A stretch of DNA of 64,000 nt from Collybiopsis luxurians FD-317 M1 (Eukaryota; Basidiomycota; Agaricomycetes; Agaricales; Omphalotaceae). The position numbers and the translations under genes are program-made. Positions 21,532 through 35,213 of this stretch are shown here, piece after piece; within the stretch, counting starts at the first letter, position 1; each line of letters starts with the position of its first letter. The notes beneath the pieces were generated by a model. The model did not search any database. It was not told the DNA's origin and worked only from the letters and a program-made list of their open reading frames with translations. The DNA lies in NCBI GenBank assembly GCA_000827265.1, contig KN834787.1:226692-290691 (forward strand). Direction: 5' to 3'.

Positions 21532-23446
21532 CTAGACCATAGAGTCCCTTGTCGTCTCGGGATTAGCGACACTACCACCGCTGTAAAACGAAGGCTGTAA
21601 GCTCTCAAAGTCTGTCAACGCCACACTTGACGCGAAGTTGGTCGCCGTCGTGGTAGTCGCGGCAGAACGTGTCTGTGTAGTATTAGTCGCTCCGCCGCTC
21701 TGGATCTGGCCCTGGCTCGATCCCGAAGTGGAACTTTGTGTCGGTGTTGACCCGTGGGGATTGAGAAGCTGCACATGTGTTCGCATCATTAGGAATTTCG
21801 AGAACAGCTGAAGGGCGGAAAGACGTACGGTAGTTTTGTGGGGAGGGGGTAAATCAGTGTCGGACGGGTCCCCTCGTAAACCTCGTCTGGAGTTCAGGAT
21901 CTATAGGGCGAAGGAAAATTTTTAGTAACGGGGACATAATCTGGATATACAAGGTGCCATTGTGTTGGGTACGTACCGCCAAGAACGAGTTTCTGCACCC
22001 GGAGATAAGAGATAAATATCAAACACCAGTCTTACACAATGTAAGAGACTACAACATACGTGTACACTCTAGCCATGGGCTAGTAGTGACAATATTGAGT
22101 TTCATATCACATATGTATACAGAGAGACTTACGAATGCAAAAACTAAGCTGATCATTGTAGTTGGCCATAGACTCTACAGTGGAGGAAGTAGGTTAGGTT
22201 TCCCCCTCGGGACAGGGGTTCTGCATGCCAATTGTGATAGGTAGGCGACATACGTAGGAAACAACAAGCATGATCTACACTTGGTTAATGATTTATAGGA
22301 AGGAAGGAAATCACAATGACGCACTGAAAAAAAACTCGCAGAAGATGCTGTTTCAATTGCCTCACGAATGAGTCTTGATACGATATGGTCCGTCTCTAAT
22401 ATACCAGAACGACGGCATCAGTAAAGAAAAAAAACAAATCCATTGTGGAGACCTACGGCGAGATCTAATTTGACCTTTTCGCAAGTAATATATCAGGGAT
22501 GCGCTAGAGAATATACAACGGTGAGCTAGGCTTTGATCGGAGCATAAAAACCTCAATGCTTCAAGTTCACCTAATCGCGACATCGGTTGCGGCCGTGAAG
22601 GCTGGCCAGCTAGAATTTTCGAAAGAATAAGATAGGAATGAATACCTGCCCAAAAAGTCACTATACCTTTGTATGAGCGAAGCAATGCGTTTCATTGCCG
22701 CCAAACTGATGGAAAGAATTTAAGTTGAAGTCAAGAAGTAGATCAAAGTTAGAATGGCGCACGTTGGTGTCTGCAAAGCACTCGCGGCCAATGCGACAGA
22801 CAGAGATCCCTTTTTTGTTTTAGTTTGGAATGAGATCGGAATAATGTATGGACATACGTCGGTGATAGTAAGGGCCAGAAGAATGCTGAATACAATCCAG
22901 TTACCCGACAGCTTTTTGACGCGATATGAGAGATAAATTTGGATGGGAGTTACAGAGCTAGTGACATCGTGTAGTCAGGTTCAGGTTGATCAAAAAGTTC
23001 TGACATTGACAATGTAACGCACAAAGCGGAAAACATGGCAATTGAAGATACCGGCCACGGGGCAGTCACGATGAATCCTTCATTTGTAAAGTTATCGACG
23101 ACGTATAGCCATAACATATATACTGCTACGGCAGAATGGCAAGTGTCGATGAGGAGTTCCCAAGAAACCAATAATCTGAGTAAGTGAATGGATGAGCAAA
23201 AGCAAGAAACACGTTTGGATCGAAAACTCACCTTGTCCAAAAGTGATCCCGAGATGCAGACGTGAAATACCTGATAAATTGGAGAAAACATAGGCCGTAA
23301 AGGAAAGTGTTGATCTACGTTGTGTCGGGAGGCAAGATATTTGGGTTCAGGCAGACTTGAAGTATCTTGAAAATGCATTGACCTACCGTTACAGCGATGA
23401 CCATAGGACCTACATTTTCTTGCACCGTCCTGTCGAGAGTAGCCAT
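21532..23446 (-). CDS. DUF6534 multi-pass membrane protein, paralogue 1
   Basis: Fifteen exons: 23387-23446, 23232-23314, 23059-23175, 22858-22957, 22763-22809, 22667-22705, 22571-22609, 22457-22503, 22325-22395, 22254-22274, 22133-22174, 22060-22079, 21977-21992, 21829-21900, 21532-21768. They join in frame to 336 aa. Landmarks are INTFLYGLCFLQFIRYF (TM), LLVSWELLIDTCHSAVAVY (TM), TPIQIYLSYRVKKLSGNW, WPAFTAATDVAI with SASLIYYLRK, TDHIVSRLIREAIE, and ARVYTNSFLAILNSR near the end, which together are the DUF6534 pattern. The C-terminal exon is Ser/Thr-rich and disordered. Several exons are only 16-47 nt. The third intron begins GTGGCC, a weak donor also used by the paralogue. Function is unknown; such proteins are expanded in mushrooms. 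Confidence 0.88.
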
Positions 23447-24422
23447 TTGTTGGTCTTTGAAGCGCTGAACGATCGTTGGATGGAAAAGTGGGGGGGGTTG
23501 TCGACGAGGGTTGTGAAACCTTCATTTAAGTAGGTACGTACGTTTCCGAATATAGATCCTTTAAAAGTCTATAGAGTCCTAGGAGCGTAGGGATTGGCGG
23601 AGGCGAGCCTATTTGTGCCTTACGACATCCAACAGCACAATATGGAACATTGACCGAATTCATGCTGTCATATGAGTATGGCATACATAGAAATATACTG
23701 TCCAGTGTCAAGTCCGCTCATAGTCGCCATTCGCATACAAAATCAAGTCCTTACCAGGAGTCTAGAGCATTGGCCGAAGGCAGAAACTTGAGAAAGAACT
23801 GCAAGGGTATTCGTCGAAAAGATCAAAAATAACATAGCTTGAGAGGTTTAGACTCGATTGACACGGACGAGAGAAATAAGGGACGAGGAAAGGGCTTTCC
23901 AGTCGCGCTGATGGCGTGAGAGGAATAGAATTGGTTGAATGTGAGCTGTGTCTTGAGGCTTGAAGCATGACTTGGCATGTAAGAAAAGGAAAAAAGGCTA
24001 AGGTTACATAAAAACCCTCCATAATCCACATAATTTAGGCCTGTTGTGGCGTCTAAACATATAAAAAACGTGAGGAAAGCATGAGTGATAAGACGCTATT
24101 CCAAGTCTAGTTCAGCAAGCATCCACTTTATTCCGGTAGCTATTCTAGTTATAGCAGCATTCCTCAATACTTGAAAGAAGATCGCATTGGGACTGGGCGT
24201 CCGGAGGTGCTATGAGGAAAGTTATGGGCGCCGTTAGCGCCCGCCGCCCAACTGCCTCGAGGCTTCACCTGACGCCTCCACGTATGTATTCAAGGTAGAA
24301 ACCAAAAGAACATTCGGGAAACAGGTACTTGACTTCGGTTAACTCAAATCGACTCATTAGCAAGAGAGCAACTCATATATAAAATATGAACTCATCCAGC
24401 TCGTTTTCTCTGAAATTCAGCC
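23447..24422. other. Divergent intergenic region between DUF6534 paralogue 1 and the rvt gene
   Basis: Part of this DNA (about 23640-23705, gctgtcatatg(a/t)gtat) resembles the region upstream of paralogue 2 near 29870, so the duplication included 5' flanking sequence. No gene was recognised. Confidence 0.5.
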
Positions 24423-27400
24423 ATGACGAACAGCGGTGAGTTTGTAGCCTTTTTTCCTCGAAAACAGTTTGCTCATCCCGGTTCTAGGCTCCGCGTTTGG
24501 CCAGACATTCCAATACATTACAGATATCAAGCTTCATGAGCTCGAAAGGCAACGAGAAGCTTGTGTGAAATACGTCCAAGAGACGTTAGCCCAGGCGCGG
24601 GCCGCAACAGACCCTGTTTCTCATTTGGATATCCTATTGCAACGAATTCAAGGATGGACTGGGACCGGCTTGTCTTCCCTGACCTCGTCCGATATAAATT
24701 TGGGTAATTACAAGGCGTATGTTTGAGCTATACTTTGTCAATATAGGTAACGCTTCACTTACACCTTGAATTTCTTGTAGTTTTGTACATCAAGCCAGAC
24801 ACGATCCATCCATACCGTCTGCACAAATTTCAGGATGGATTTCGACTTTGGAAGGACAACTAGATCAGGCGGTCACTCGATACAACTATGCCAAGCTTTT
24901 TGGAGATCTGCTAAAAGAATGGTTGCAAAGTGGAGATTCTTTGGCGGTCACAAGTGACAGTAACACTCAAACTGAGTCGGCTGAGCCTTCAGCATCCGAA
25001 ACCAAGGTTCAACATCGCTCGGGTGCTTTAATTTCATATCTTTATATTTCCTTCAATTTGAACTAACAGCATCCTTGCAGAGCATGATGAGCAGCGAGAC
25101 CGCATTCAGGAATTGATCTTTACGCCCAAACACATCGACGTCGATGCGCTCACTTCTTATCTTCATGAACTCTTCCATTCGACTCCAGAAGCCACCGCGG
25201 CGCTCGGCATCCTTCGAGCAAGGATACGCGATTTTGGTGAAAGTCTCTTCTCCGAGCCCATTGACGAGAGCAGTATGGGGCCATTAATAAGATCCCTGTT
25301 GTCGAGAGACCTGCTTTCTACGGAAAAGGCTGCGACCTTGAAGAGCTTTTTGTCTAATGAGGTTATCCTCAGTGAGGTGACGAGCGTGTTGCGTATGCAG
25401 CTTGCAAGGCTGGATACGTGGGAGTGGCCGGAAGAGGGTGTATTTGTGGAGATGAGGAGACATCTTTCGGGGAAGTATAGGTTAGTTCCATTTCCTGGTT
25501 TCGACCTCACCCTTCTATTTAACTTATTTGTGTCTTCTTACAAGGGCGTACATGGACAACGAGATTATCCAAGCTCTGCTCTTCCAGTACATCGGCATGA
25601 AATGGAGTATCGCGCTCAAAGAGGCTTTCCGCCAAGTCATGCAATCGAAAGCTTGGAAGAGCGAAACGACCGGTACCCGTCCTCTTTTAAGAGATCACAT
25701 CATCCGCCGACGATATTTCAAAGTCGACAACGAAGCTCCAGTTCGGCGTGGGTCCAGATGGGATGCTACGTCCGGTATATCCCTACCCGGATCCATCCAG
25801 GCTCGACGAAAAGCTCTCCAATTAGAACAGTTTTTTATGACTCAGCTGCCTAGTTCAATTGAGGGTACGGCGGAATACGATGAGGAGCCGGATTATGATC
25901 AGGGAAAGCCAGCCGTGGGGGCTAGTGCGCAGCAGGCGCTGTTGAGGCTGGTTAGTACGGAGGCGCACTTGAAGAGAAGTTTGTGCGGGAGTTGTACCAT
26001 TATGAGGGCGGATTTGGAGTGGTGTGTGTCATTTATTTTTTCGCTCCGAAATTAAAATCTAATGGGTGGAAAACAGGTTTGGTCCGTCCATTCCGCACGA
26101 TTCGATCCTGACGGTGTTCAGGTTTTTCGGCATGTCCGACAAGTGGCTAACGTGGTTTGAAAAGTGGCTTGCTGCAAAGTTACATTTCGACAATTCGCCC
26201 GATGTACAAGTCCGTCGAAGAGGTGTTCCAATCGCGCATGCTCTTTCGGTATGTTCAGTTTATCCGCACATATTAGGGCCCCCATTCTGTTGCGTCGTGA
26301 TTCTCATGCATTATTCTCCACGTAGGTAATCTGCGGTGAATCGATTCTCTTCGGAATGGACTTTGCCGTCAATCAGCGTTCCCAAGGGCTGTACGTCTAC
26401 CGCATCTACGACGACTTTTGGTTCACAAGCCATTCCTCGTCCATCTGCGCTTCTGCCTGGGCCGAGATGCAAAAGTATGCCTCGCTAGTCGGTATCACGT
26501 TCAACGCGAAAAAGACTGGAGGAGTTTGTGTCGGAGGGGAGTTGGATGCCAGCTTGCCGAGGGGGAAGGTCGCTTGGGGTTTCTTACAGTTTGATGAAAG
26601 GGAGGGGCGGTTCGCGGTTGATCAAGAAGAAGTGGATAGGCATATCAAGGAATTGAAGAGGCAGCTTGGGAAAACGAGATCGGTGTTCGGGTTTGTTAAT
26701 GCGTATAACAAGGTGCGTCTGTCCGAAACTATCCCTTCGAAGATCCAAATTTATTTAATTATTACTCTTTTTCTAGTACATGGAATTCTTCCGACGCAAT
26801 TTTGGCCAGCCGGCACACTGCTTCGGCCAAGTCCACCTCGACGAGGTTGTCCAAACGTTCGAACGTATCCAGCGAGAGATATTTGTCGAGCACTCTGGTT
26901 CCGTCGTTGAAAAACTGCGGTCCATGATCGAAACAAGGTTTGGTGATGCTATCGAGGCGAAGAATATGCCTGCCGGATGGTGTTTCTTCCCCGTCTCCGA
27001 GGGAGGTCTGGAAGTCCTCAACCCGGTTATACAGTTGCTTATGATGAGGGAATACCTCGTCCCCGAGCCGGATAAGCAGTTCAAATTACGGATGGATGTG
27101 GATAGAAACAAGTATGAGCAGGCAAAGACGGATTGGATGAATGGACTGCAGGGGGATGATACCAAGGAGGTCGACTTGGACGAGAGTAAAAAGATGTTCA
27201 TGTCTTTTGAGGAATACATCTTGGGGAGGGAAGATAGAATGGAACATTGGGGACGGGAGTGGAAGCATTTGCAGGAACTTCCGGCTTCTAGGACGCTCGC
27301 TCTTCCACCCGGATATGACATGGAGGATCTTTCGCAGGAGGCCATCTGGAACGTGTCGCTCTATGCAGAAGAGATCAAGGCGTGTTTTGGAGGATTGAAT

Positions 27401-27475
27401 ATTGTGGAGTCGAGTCTTATTCCAGTAGGGATGCTGTCTACGTTCAGGTCCGCAAAGGTGGCCTGGGATTCGTAA
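24423..27475 (+). CDS. rvt: Reverse-transcriptase-related cellular protein (rvt type)
   Basis: Eight exons (24423-24435, 24488-24716, 24781-25022, 25081-25480, 25545-26021, 26077-26248, 26326-26712, 26777-27475) give 872 aa in one frame. The N-terminal 160 residues are helical (ELERQREACVKYVQETLAQA). RT-fold motifs follow in order: MRRHLSGKYRAYMDNEIIQA, WFGPSIPHDSI, RRRGVPIAHALS (motif 4/B-like), FGMDFAVN, the catalytic YRIYDDFWF with YDD at about residues 539-541, VGITFNAKKTG (motif D-like) and VAWGFLQFD (motif E-like). A C-terminal domain of about 230 aa follows. This matches my memory of the single-copy fungal rvt genes, which are intron-containing and not part of a retroelement. There is no integrase, RNase H, endonuclease or repeat around it. 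An intact frame across eight exons argues for purifying selection. Its cellular role is unknown. Confidence 0.82.
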
Positions 27476-27682
27476 ATGGCGAGCCATTTACCGAAAAAGG
27501 AAATAATCAGATGTCAAAGCTGTAAATATCGTTCCTGTTTCAAAGGCTCAGAGTAATGATATACTTAGGTGTAGAATAATAGTCCAAAAAGCTACGTAAT
27601 ATACTTATTGTCCTTGGAACCTGCTTCACTTTCTATCACGAAGCATAAATATGTATGCAAGTGGGAGTTCGCTGGTTCACCA

Positions 27683-29603
27683 TCAAGAATATGCTATGAG
27701 GCTCTCCTTCAACCTACTTGCATCTGGTGCAGTTCGGCTCCAGACCATAGAGTCCATTGAGCTTCCAGGTTTGATGAGACTATCACAATGCTGGGAGGTT
27801 TCTAAACTCTCCAAATCTGTCCAAACCATACTAGAATCGAGAGTAGTGCGTGTATGCAAGACACCGGCACTGGCACTTGTAGTAGCAGCACCCTTTGACT
27901 CCCCGGTCTGACTGTAAGCCCGATCGCCGGTGCTTGAGCTTAAGCTTTGGGTCAGTATTGTCTATATCATCTGATAGTTCAGAAGAGTGCAAGTAAGTTT
28001 GACAAAATGGACGCACGGCGGCATTTACGGTGGCATCTTTAGGAATCGGAGAAAGAATAGGCTTGTGTAACTCTCTTCGTAGGCTTTCTCGGGAGTTCAG
28101 AATCTTTAAAGAGGGAGAGCTTTATCAACAACTCAATACGTAGTAGGTATCCTTGATCGGACGTACCGCTAAAAACGAGTTTCTACACTCAGAAATGTGC
28201 ATAAGAGATCGATCATGGCGTTGTTGAACAAATTCCAACCGCACTTACGTGTATACTCTAGCCAAGGGCTGGATAAAATGCGAGGCTGAGATTCATACAA
28301 CAACCGATAAAGTCTATACAGATAGACTCACGAACGAAAAAATCAAGCCCATCATTGAATCTGGCCATAAAGTCTGCGGGATTGTATATATATCAGGCTG
28401 TGAAGTCGCGTTTTCCAGGCCAGGGTAACTTACATAGAAGATGAGAAGCATAACCTTCATTTTGTTCAGTGCCCTTCCGCATTGCGTTACCGCGACGTAC
28501 TGAGAAAAAACTAGCCGAAGCTGTGGTCTCGACTGCCTCACGAACCAAGCTTGCAATGACATGATCCGTTTCTAACGCACACAAGTGAGCGGGGTGGGAT
28601 TAGGATGATGGAAATTACTAAACTTACGGCGAGAATAAGTACGACTCTTTCGCAAATAAAATACGAGGGACGCGCTAGGGATAAAGTGCGAATGTGAACC
28701 TGGCGCTGAAAAACGTAGGAAGGATGTATTAATGATTTACGCTCACCTGATCGCGACATCAGTCGTGGTAGTCAATGCTGGCCAGCTGGAGGAAGCTTTA
28801 ACAGACAACCATTGAGGCGTGGAAACGACCCTACCTTTGTATAAGGTTGTAAAAGTGACCTATATCTGACAAACTTTGGGCTGTAAGATGTTAATCCGAG
28901 AGATGAGGTGAATTAATGCACTTAGACTGCTGTAAAGCGCTTGCAGCTACTGCCAGGGATACAGATACCTGGAAAGTCATAAGTTAATTGCACTGACACC
29001 ACCGCATGCTCATAATACTACTAAACACGTACTTCGATCAGGGATAGTATCAAAAGCACACTAAATACAATCCAGGACTGCGACAGCTTTTTGACGCGAA
29101 AAGATAGATAAATTTGGATAGGAGTTATAGAACTGACAAACACCCATTGTTCGGATTCAGCATCTTGAATTTGAAAGCGGAACGACGCACCAAGCTGTAA
29201 AGAGACAAATTGATGATGGGGGCCACGGAGCAGTCTTCAGAAATGCTTCGTTCATGAAATTATCGACAGCGAACAGCCAAAGCAAGTAAATTGCTACGGC
29301 AGAATGGCAGGTGTCGACGAGGAGTTCCCAGAGAATGAAAATTCTTTTAAAGTAGACGGTTCAGAAGGAAAAGAAAGTAGACTTCAAAACTCACTTCATC
29401 GAAATTCGATCTTGCGCCCCGGATGTGAAATACCATATGAATTGGAGAAAACAGAGACCGTAAAGGAAGGTATTGACCTACGGGATGTGTGAAGGTCGAA
29501 TGGTTGGATTGACTTCAAAGAAGCATCGACATACCATCACAGCTACGACGACCGGACCTACGTTTTTTTGCACTGTGCTGTCAGGCGTACTGGAAGCAGC
29601 CAT
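27683..29603 (-). CDS. DUF6534 multi-pass membrane protein, paralogue 2
   Basis: Fifteen exons: 29535-29603, 29395-29477, 29227-29343, 29033-29132, 28922-28968, 28835-28873, 28747-28785, 28628-28674, 28501-28571, 28434-28454, 28332-28373, 28249-28268, 28167-28182, 28029-28103, 27683-27961. They give 354 aa. Twelve internal exons have exactly the same length and phase as in paralogue 1. Matching landmarks: VNTFLYGLCFLQFIWYF, FILWELLVDTCHSAVAIY, TPIQIYLSFRVKKLSQSW, WPALTTTTDVAI, SASLVFYLRKSRTYS, TDHVIASLVREAVE and ARVYTNSFLAILNSRESL. The C-terminal tail is Ser/Thr-rich and has diverged most. The genes are clear local duplicates with the rvt gene between them. Function unknown. Confidence 0.88.
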
Positions 29604-30944
29604 GAAGTATACTGGTCTTGGTGTGCTGAGTGATCGTTGGATAGGAGCAACGCGGGTAGGGAAGGAGGGGAGCCAGTCGTCAAGCCGAGAACCTTCCTTT
29701 AAGTAGGCAGGCACGTATCCAAATTTGAGTCCATTCATTCGAGGAATGCTACGTAGCGTTTTGGGGTTTAAGGAAATTCGTATCATTAAAGTTTCAAATA
29801 AAGACAAAGTGCGACGCCGCGACTTGAGTTCATTTGCACCTTACTACATATAGGATACCCGGCTGGAATATGGGCTGTCATATGTGTATTGCAGGCGTAG
29901 GAAAATGCTATCTAGCCGAAAAAGTAATTTTCAAGGTCGCCTCCTCCAATACAAAGGAGTAACGAGGACGTAATCGTAAACGGCACACAGCAAGAAGAAC
30001 TCGGCTGTGTGGTGGTATCAAGGCGGAGAATGTTTCCTCCCGTTTTTGAAGGCGAGTCGAAAGTCCTCAACCTAATCTGACAGTTGCTACAGGCGGTTCG
30101 GGCGGCGTGTCAATGATGCGTTGATAAAGAGCATATAATCATAGCTCAGGCAGTCTCCCGAGCCTCCGGCTCTTCACTTCGCTTCTAGCGTAGTCGGTTT
30201 GAGCTAGGCGTCCTTTTTTGGGCCCCTTGCGGGAGAACATCGGCGACAAACAATAAAACGTTTGGCTCCAAAGATAAAACTCTGCTTACCTTCCCTCTCA
30301 TCTCAGCAGACGAGTACGCATAGATGGACCGGTCAAAGCTAAGCTGATTGAGATCTATGCAACGAGTACCATCCTTCCACTATGGCGTGATTAGTGTGGC
30401 TGAATCATCCACTTGGACTTTTTCTTTTGTTCTCACTGTCAGGAGGTATATAGGTGGCAGCTAGAACGCTACCACTGCTTCTCGTGTCCCCATGGGGGTT
30501 CTTGAATTTGATCTCTAAAATCTTCACCACACGCTCACCTTCAGGGTTGTAGTCAAAGAAGTTGACAATTTCGAAATAGAATGTTTTTTTTTAGACTCAT
30601 TGTCGCAACGGAATAGTTGAAGGTTTCGTAACTGAATTAAGTTTTGCAGTCTAGACCCATATTCCACAAGTCGAGACCCAGCTGTATTGCGCGGATTTTA
30701 CTGTTGTGTATTTTTTGGGGTAGTTCAAGCGGACCAAGCATCAGGGTTTGCTCAGGGATACAGTCTCATTCTGAAGGAAGAAATCCATGAACTATTGATC
30801 GATTAATCGAAGTTCAAATAGTGGACATTTACTTGGCCTTTGTAATTCTGAAAACCCTCTGGCATCTCCCATCTCACCTTATACATTCTCAGCAGCACAG
30901 CATTGACATAAACCAGTTTTGCCTTTCCCGTTAGCTGGAGCATC
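29604..30944. other. Intergenic region with a small relic of the downstream NTPase gene
   Basis: Around 30005-30065 the string tggtatcaaggcggagaatg and what follows resembles 32725-32785, the 5' end of the P-loop NTPase region, so a short piece of that gene was copied here. The rest has no coding signal. Confidence 0.45.
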
Positions 30945-32656
30945 TTAATTAATCTCCGCATATCCGTCCTGCAAGCCACAATATTTCCTTCCCGTCATAA
31001 ACTGCAAAACCCATACCACTGGCTTTTTGCGATAAGTGAAATGGAAGAAGAAAGCGTCGAACAGCGGATTATTGCGTTGGGTCGGGAGACAAAACAACTC
31101 GGGATTGAGATAAACCTCAGTATTGCTGATGTCAGTGTAACGAACGATCTGTCGCTTCCGAGCAAAGACGGAATTGCACTTTGGGGAAAATGAGACGAGA
31201 GGAAAGGTCAAGAAATTGATATTTGGAGTTAATGGGGAAAGCAAGGCACTAGCCCCGGGCTGTTTTCCGGCGTAGGATGCATCCTCAAAGATAAATGTGC
31301 CTTTGAGGCGCTTCATGAGAATCAGAGGGGAAAATCTTGAGGCTAAATCGCTCGCTGAACCACTAATACACTGAGCGGCGAATGCCTCAAACATCCACCT
31401 GTCAAGTTGGCTGACAGCTGGAGTTTGCTTGTTGACTCTGAGCATTAAACGGCCTCGTAACAGTTTGTGAGTGCTCCTTCTGCATAACGTGATTTGATCC
31501 TAATCTCGTACGAGTCCCATTCCACGCCCGTTCCCGTTGTCTCCCTAGTCCAATCTACCAAAAAGATTTTGAAAGACAAGATAGACCAATTGCAGAATTG
31601 GTCGAATGGAGCTTCCAGATCTTGCAGACGCAGCCTCCTGACTACATTGACGAGCTCTGCCTTGTATGTATCTCCAGGCTGAGATTGATAACGAACGAAA
31701 GCGGAATAATCGCGAGGAGTCGGGGCGCAAATAGTCCGCGCTTCAGTGAGAATGCGTTCCTTCTCCTTATCTGTGAGGCTTATGAATGTATCGGGGAGCG
31801 ATTCATCGAGTTCGAGTCTGAGGTAAGCATCAGTCAGGCTATGCTTTGTGGTGTCGATGTGGAACACGCCGTACTACTTTTTCAAATCCTCCAACTTCCA
31901 TAGTAGCATTATCCAGAGTGCATCGATTTTTTCTTGGCACCGGTGGGCTGTATTTAGCGAAACAGTAAATACTGGGAATAAGCAGTCGGAGCGAGTCAAG
32001 GCACTCGGAGGTGCATGATTCTCACTCCCAGAGTCGACGAGAGACCGCGGACGTGATCCAGAGAAAAGAGCAGGAAGAAGGACGAGATGATGCTCAGGGA
32101 TTTTATTGTTTGCAGCTGAGAAGGCTAGGACGCCATTCTCATCGAAAAAAAAAGTGAGGAGCGAGTCGTTGGTGAACAGGACGCGCTGCTCATAGGCCAA
32201 GCAGGCGACAAGAAAGAATAGAATCGCGGACGACTTTCCTGCAAGAAAGGAGAGCATGAGACTGACAAGACAATTGAAAGCCAATCACTCACCGACACCT
32301 GGTTGTCCACTCAACGCGATGCCAGGAATACTGAAATAGGCCTCTCGCAAACGCTTGTACATATGGACTAGTTCAGGGCGAAGTAGGAGGGTACCATTGG
32401 TCTGGGCGCTGGAGCCCAAGGAAAATAAGTCGTTCTCTATTGAGAGCATTCCAGGTGGTGACGAGGTCGAATTGATAAAATCGTTTAGACGATCTTTTTG
32501 TCCCCACCAGGAGCTGTGAAACTGCTGGTATCGAGGCTCAGCGTTGAACCAAGACCTGAACAGTGCTGGAAAAAAATCGGTGTTCGCCATTGTAGAGCTC
32601 TGGCCGCCAACTGATTCGATAACGATAGGAGGACTCAACCAGGTGTTGTTATGCAT
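30945..32656 (-). CDS. P-loop NTPase of Crinkler/RHS-like organisation
   Basis: Four exons (32293-32656, 31896-32238, 31489-31838, 30945-31435) join in frame to about 515 aa. Landmarks: FFPALFRSWFNAEPRYQQFH, LVHMYKRLREAYFSIPG, and a Walker A (GIALSGQPGVGKSSAILFFL) spanning the first intron. Then come an RPRSLVDSGSE segment, a helical middle (YAEGAL is intronic in this model) and a C-terminal block WMFEAFAAQCI...YLNPELFCLPTQRNNPLFDAFF...VWVLQFMTGRKYCG, recalling the nuclease-like C-termini of mushroom Crinkler/RHS-type proteins. The intron 31839-31895 has a weak GTTGGA donor; if it is not spliced, an in-frame TAG interrupts the gene. Coding-like sequence also continues upstream (32660-32830: FKIEEQTFFKFVLIPSHTHV, GLFLLDPDKFEQWFRKK) in another frame across a run of nine A. 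The gene may therefore be longer, or broken. Confidence 0.62.
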
Positions 32657-32837
32657 GGTTTTTTTTTCGGAACCATTGTTCGAATTTGTCGGGATCCAGC
32701 AGAAACAGCCCAATTTGAGAAACATGGGTGTGTGATGGTATCAAGACGAACTTGAAGAAGGTTTGCTCCTCGATTTTGAATGCGGGCCGGAAGGCGTTTA
32801 TTTTTACATAAAGCGACCAATAACCGACGTACCACAA
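32657..32837 (-). pseudogene. Out-of-frame N-terminal extension of the P-loop NTPase gene
   Basis: This minus-strand frame reads NAFRPAFKIEEQTFFKFVL and GLFLLDPDKFEQWF and has real-protein character. It meets the NTPase frame (TMHNNTWLSPPIVIES) at a homopolymer of nine A on the coding strand, and the two frames differ by one base. Either the run has changed length, the assembly miscounts it, or the ribosome or polymerase slips there. Confidence 0.45.
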
Positions 32838-33131
32838 TGTGATGGTTTGGTGTTGCCTTAATTAGATGCCAAAGCTAGAAATATCATTCCAAGACTAGAG
32901 AATTAAATTGTCTTTTTCGAATTGATTCATATACAAAGTCCCTCTATACCTTCCAGTACCACAATCTGATCAAACGCTATGGATCCTGTGGACGACTAAG
33001 TGGTTCAAGCATTACAATCAACGCTCTTGTGGCCAGTCACATTGGCTAGTCATAGATGCACCTTTACCATTCTACACATGTTACAAGTCCCATTTATCTT
33101 ACATTTACATGACTTTATTTCGGCCCGATTC

Positions 33132-35213
<2,082 letters not shown>

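Noticed and set aside
22060..22068. Nine-nucleotide micro-exon in DUF6534 paralogue 1
   Set aside because: A 20-nt exon using an upstream acceptor (CCCATGGCTAGAGTGTACAC) gives the right phase and the conserved RVYTNSFLA in both paralogues.
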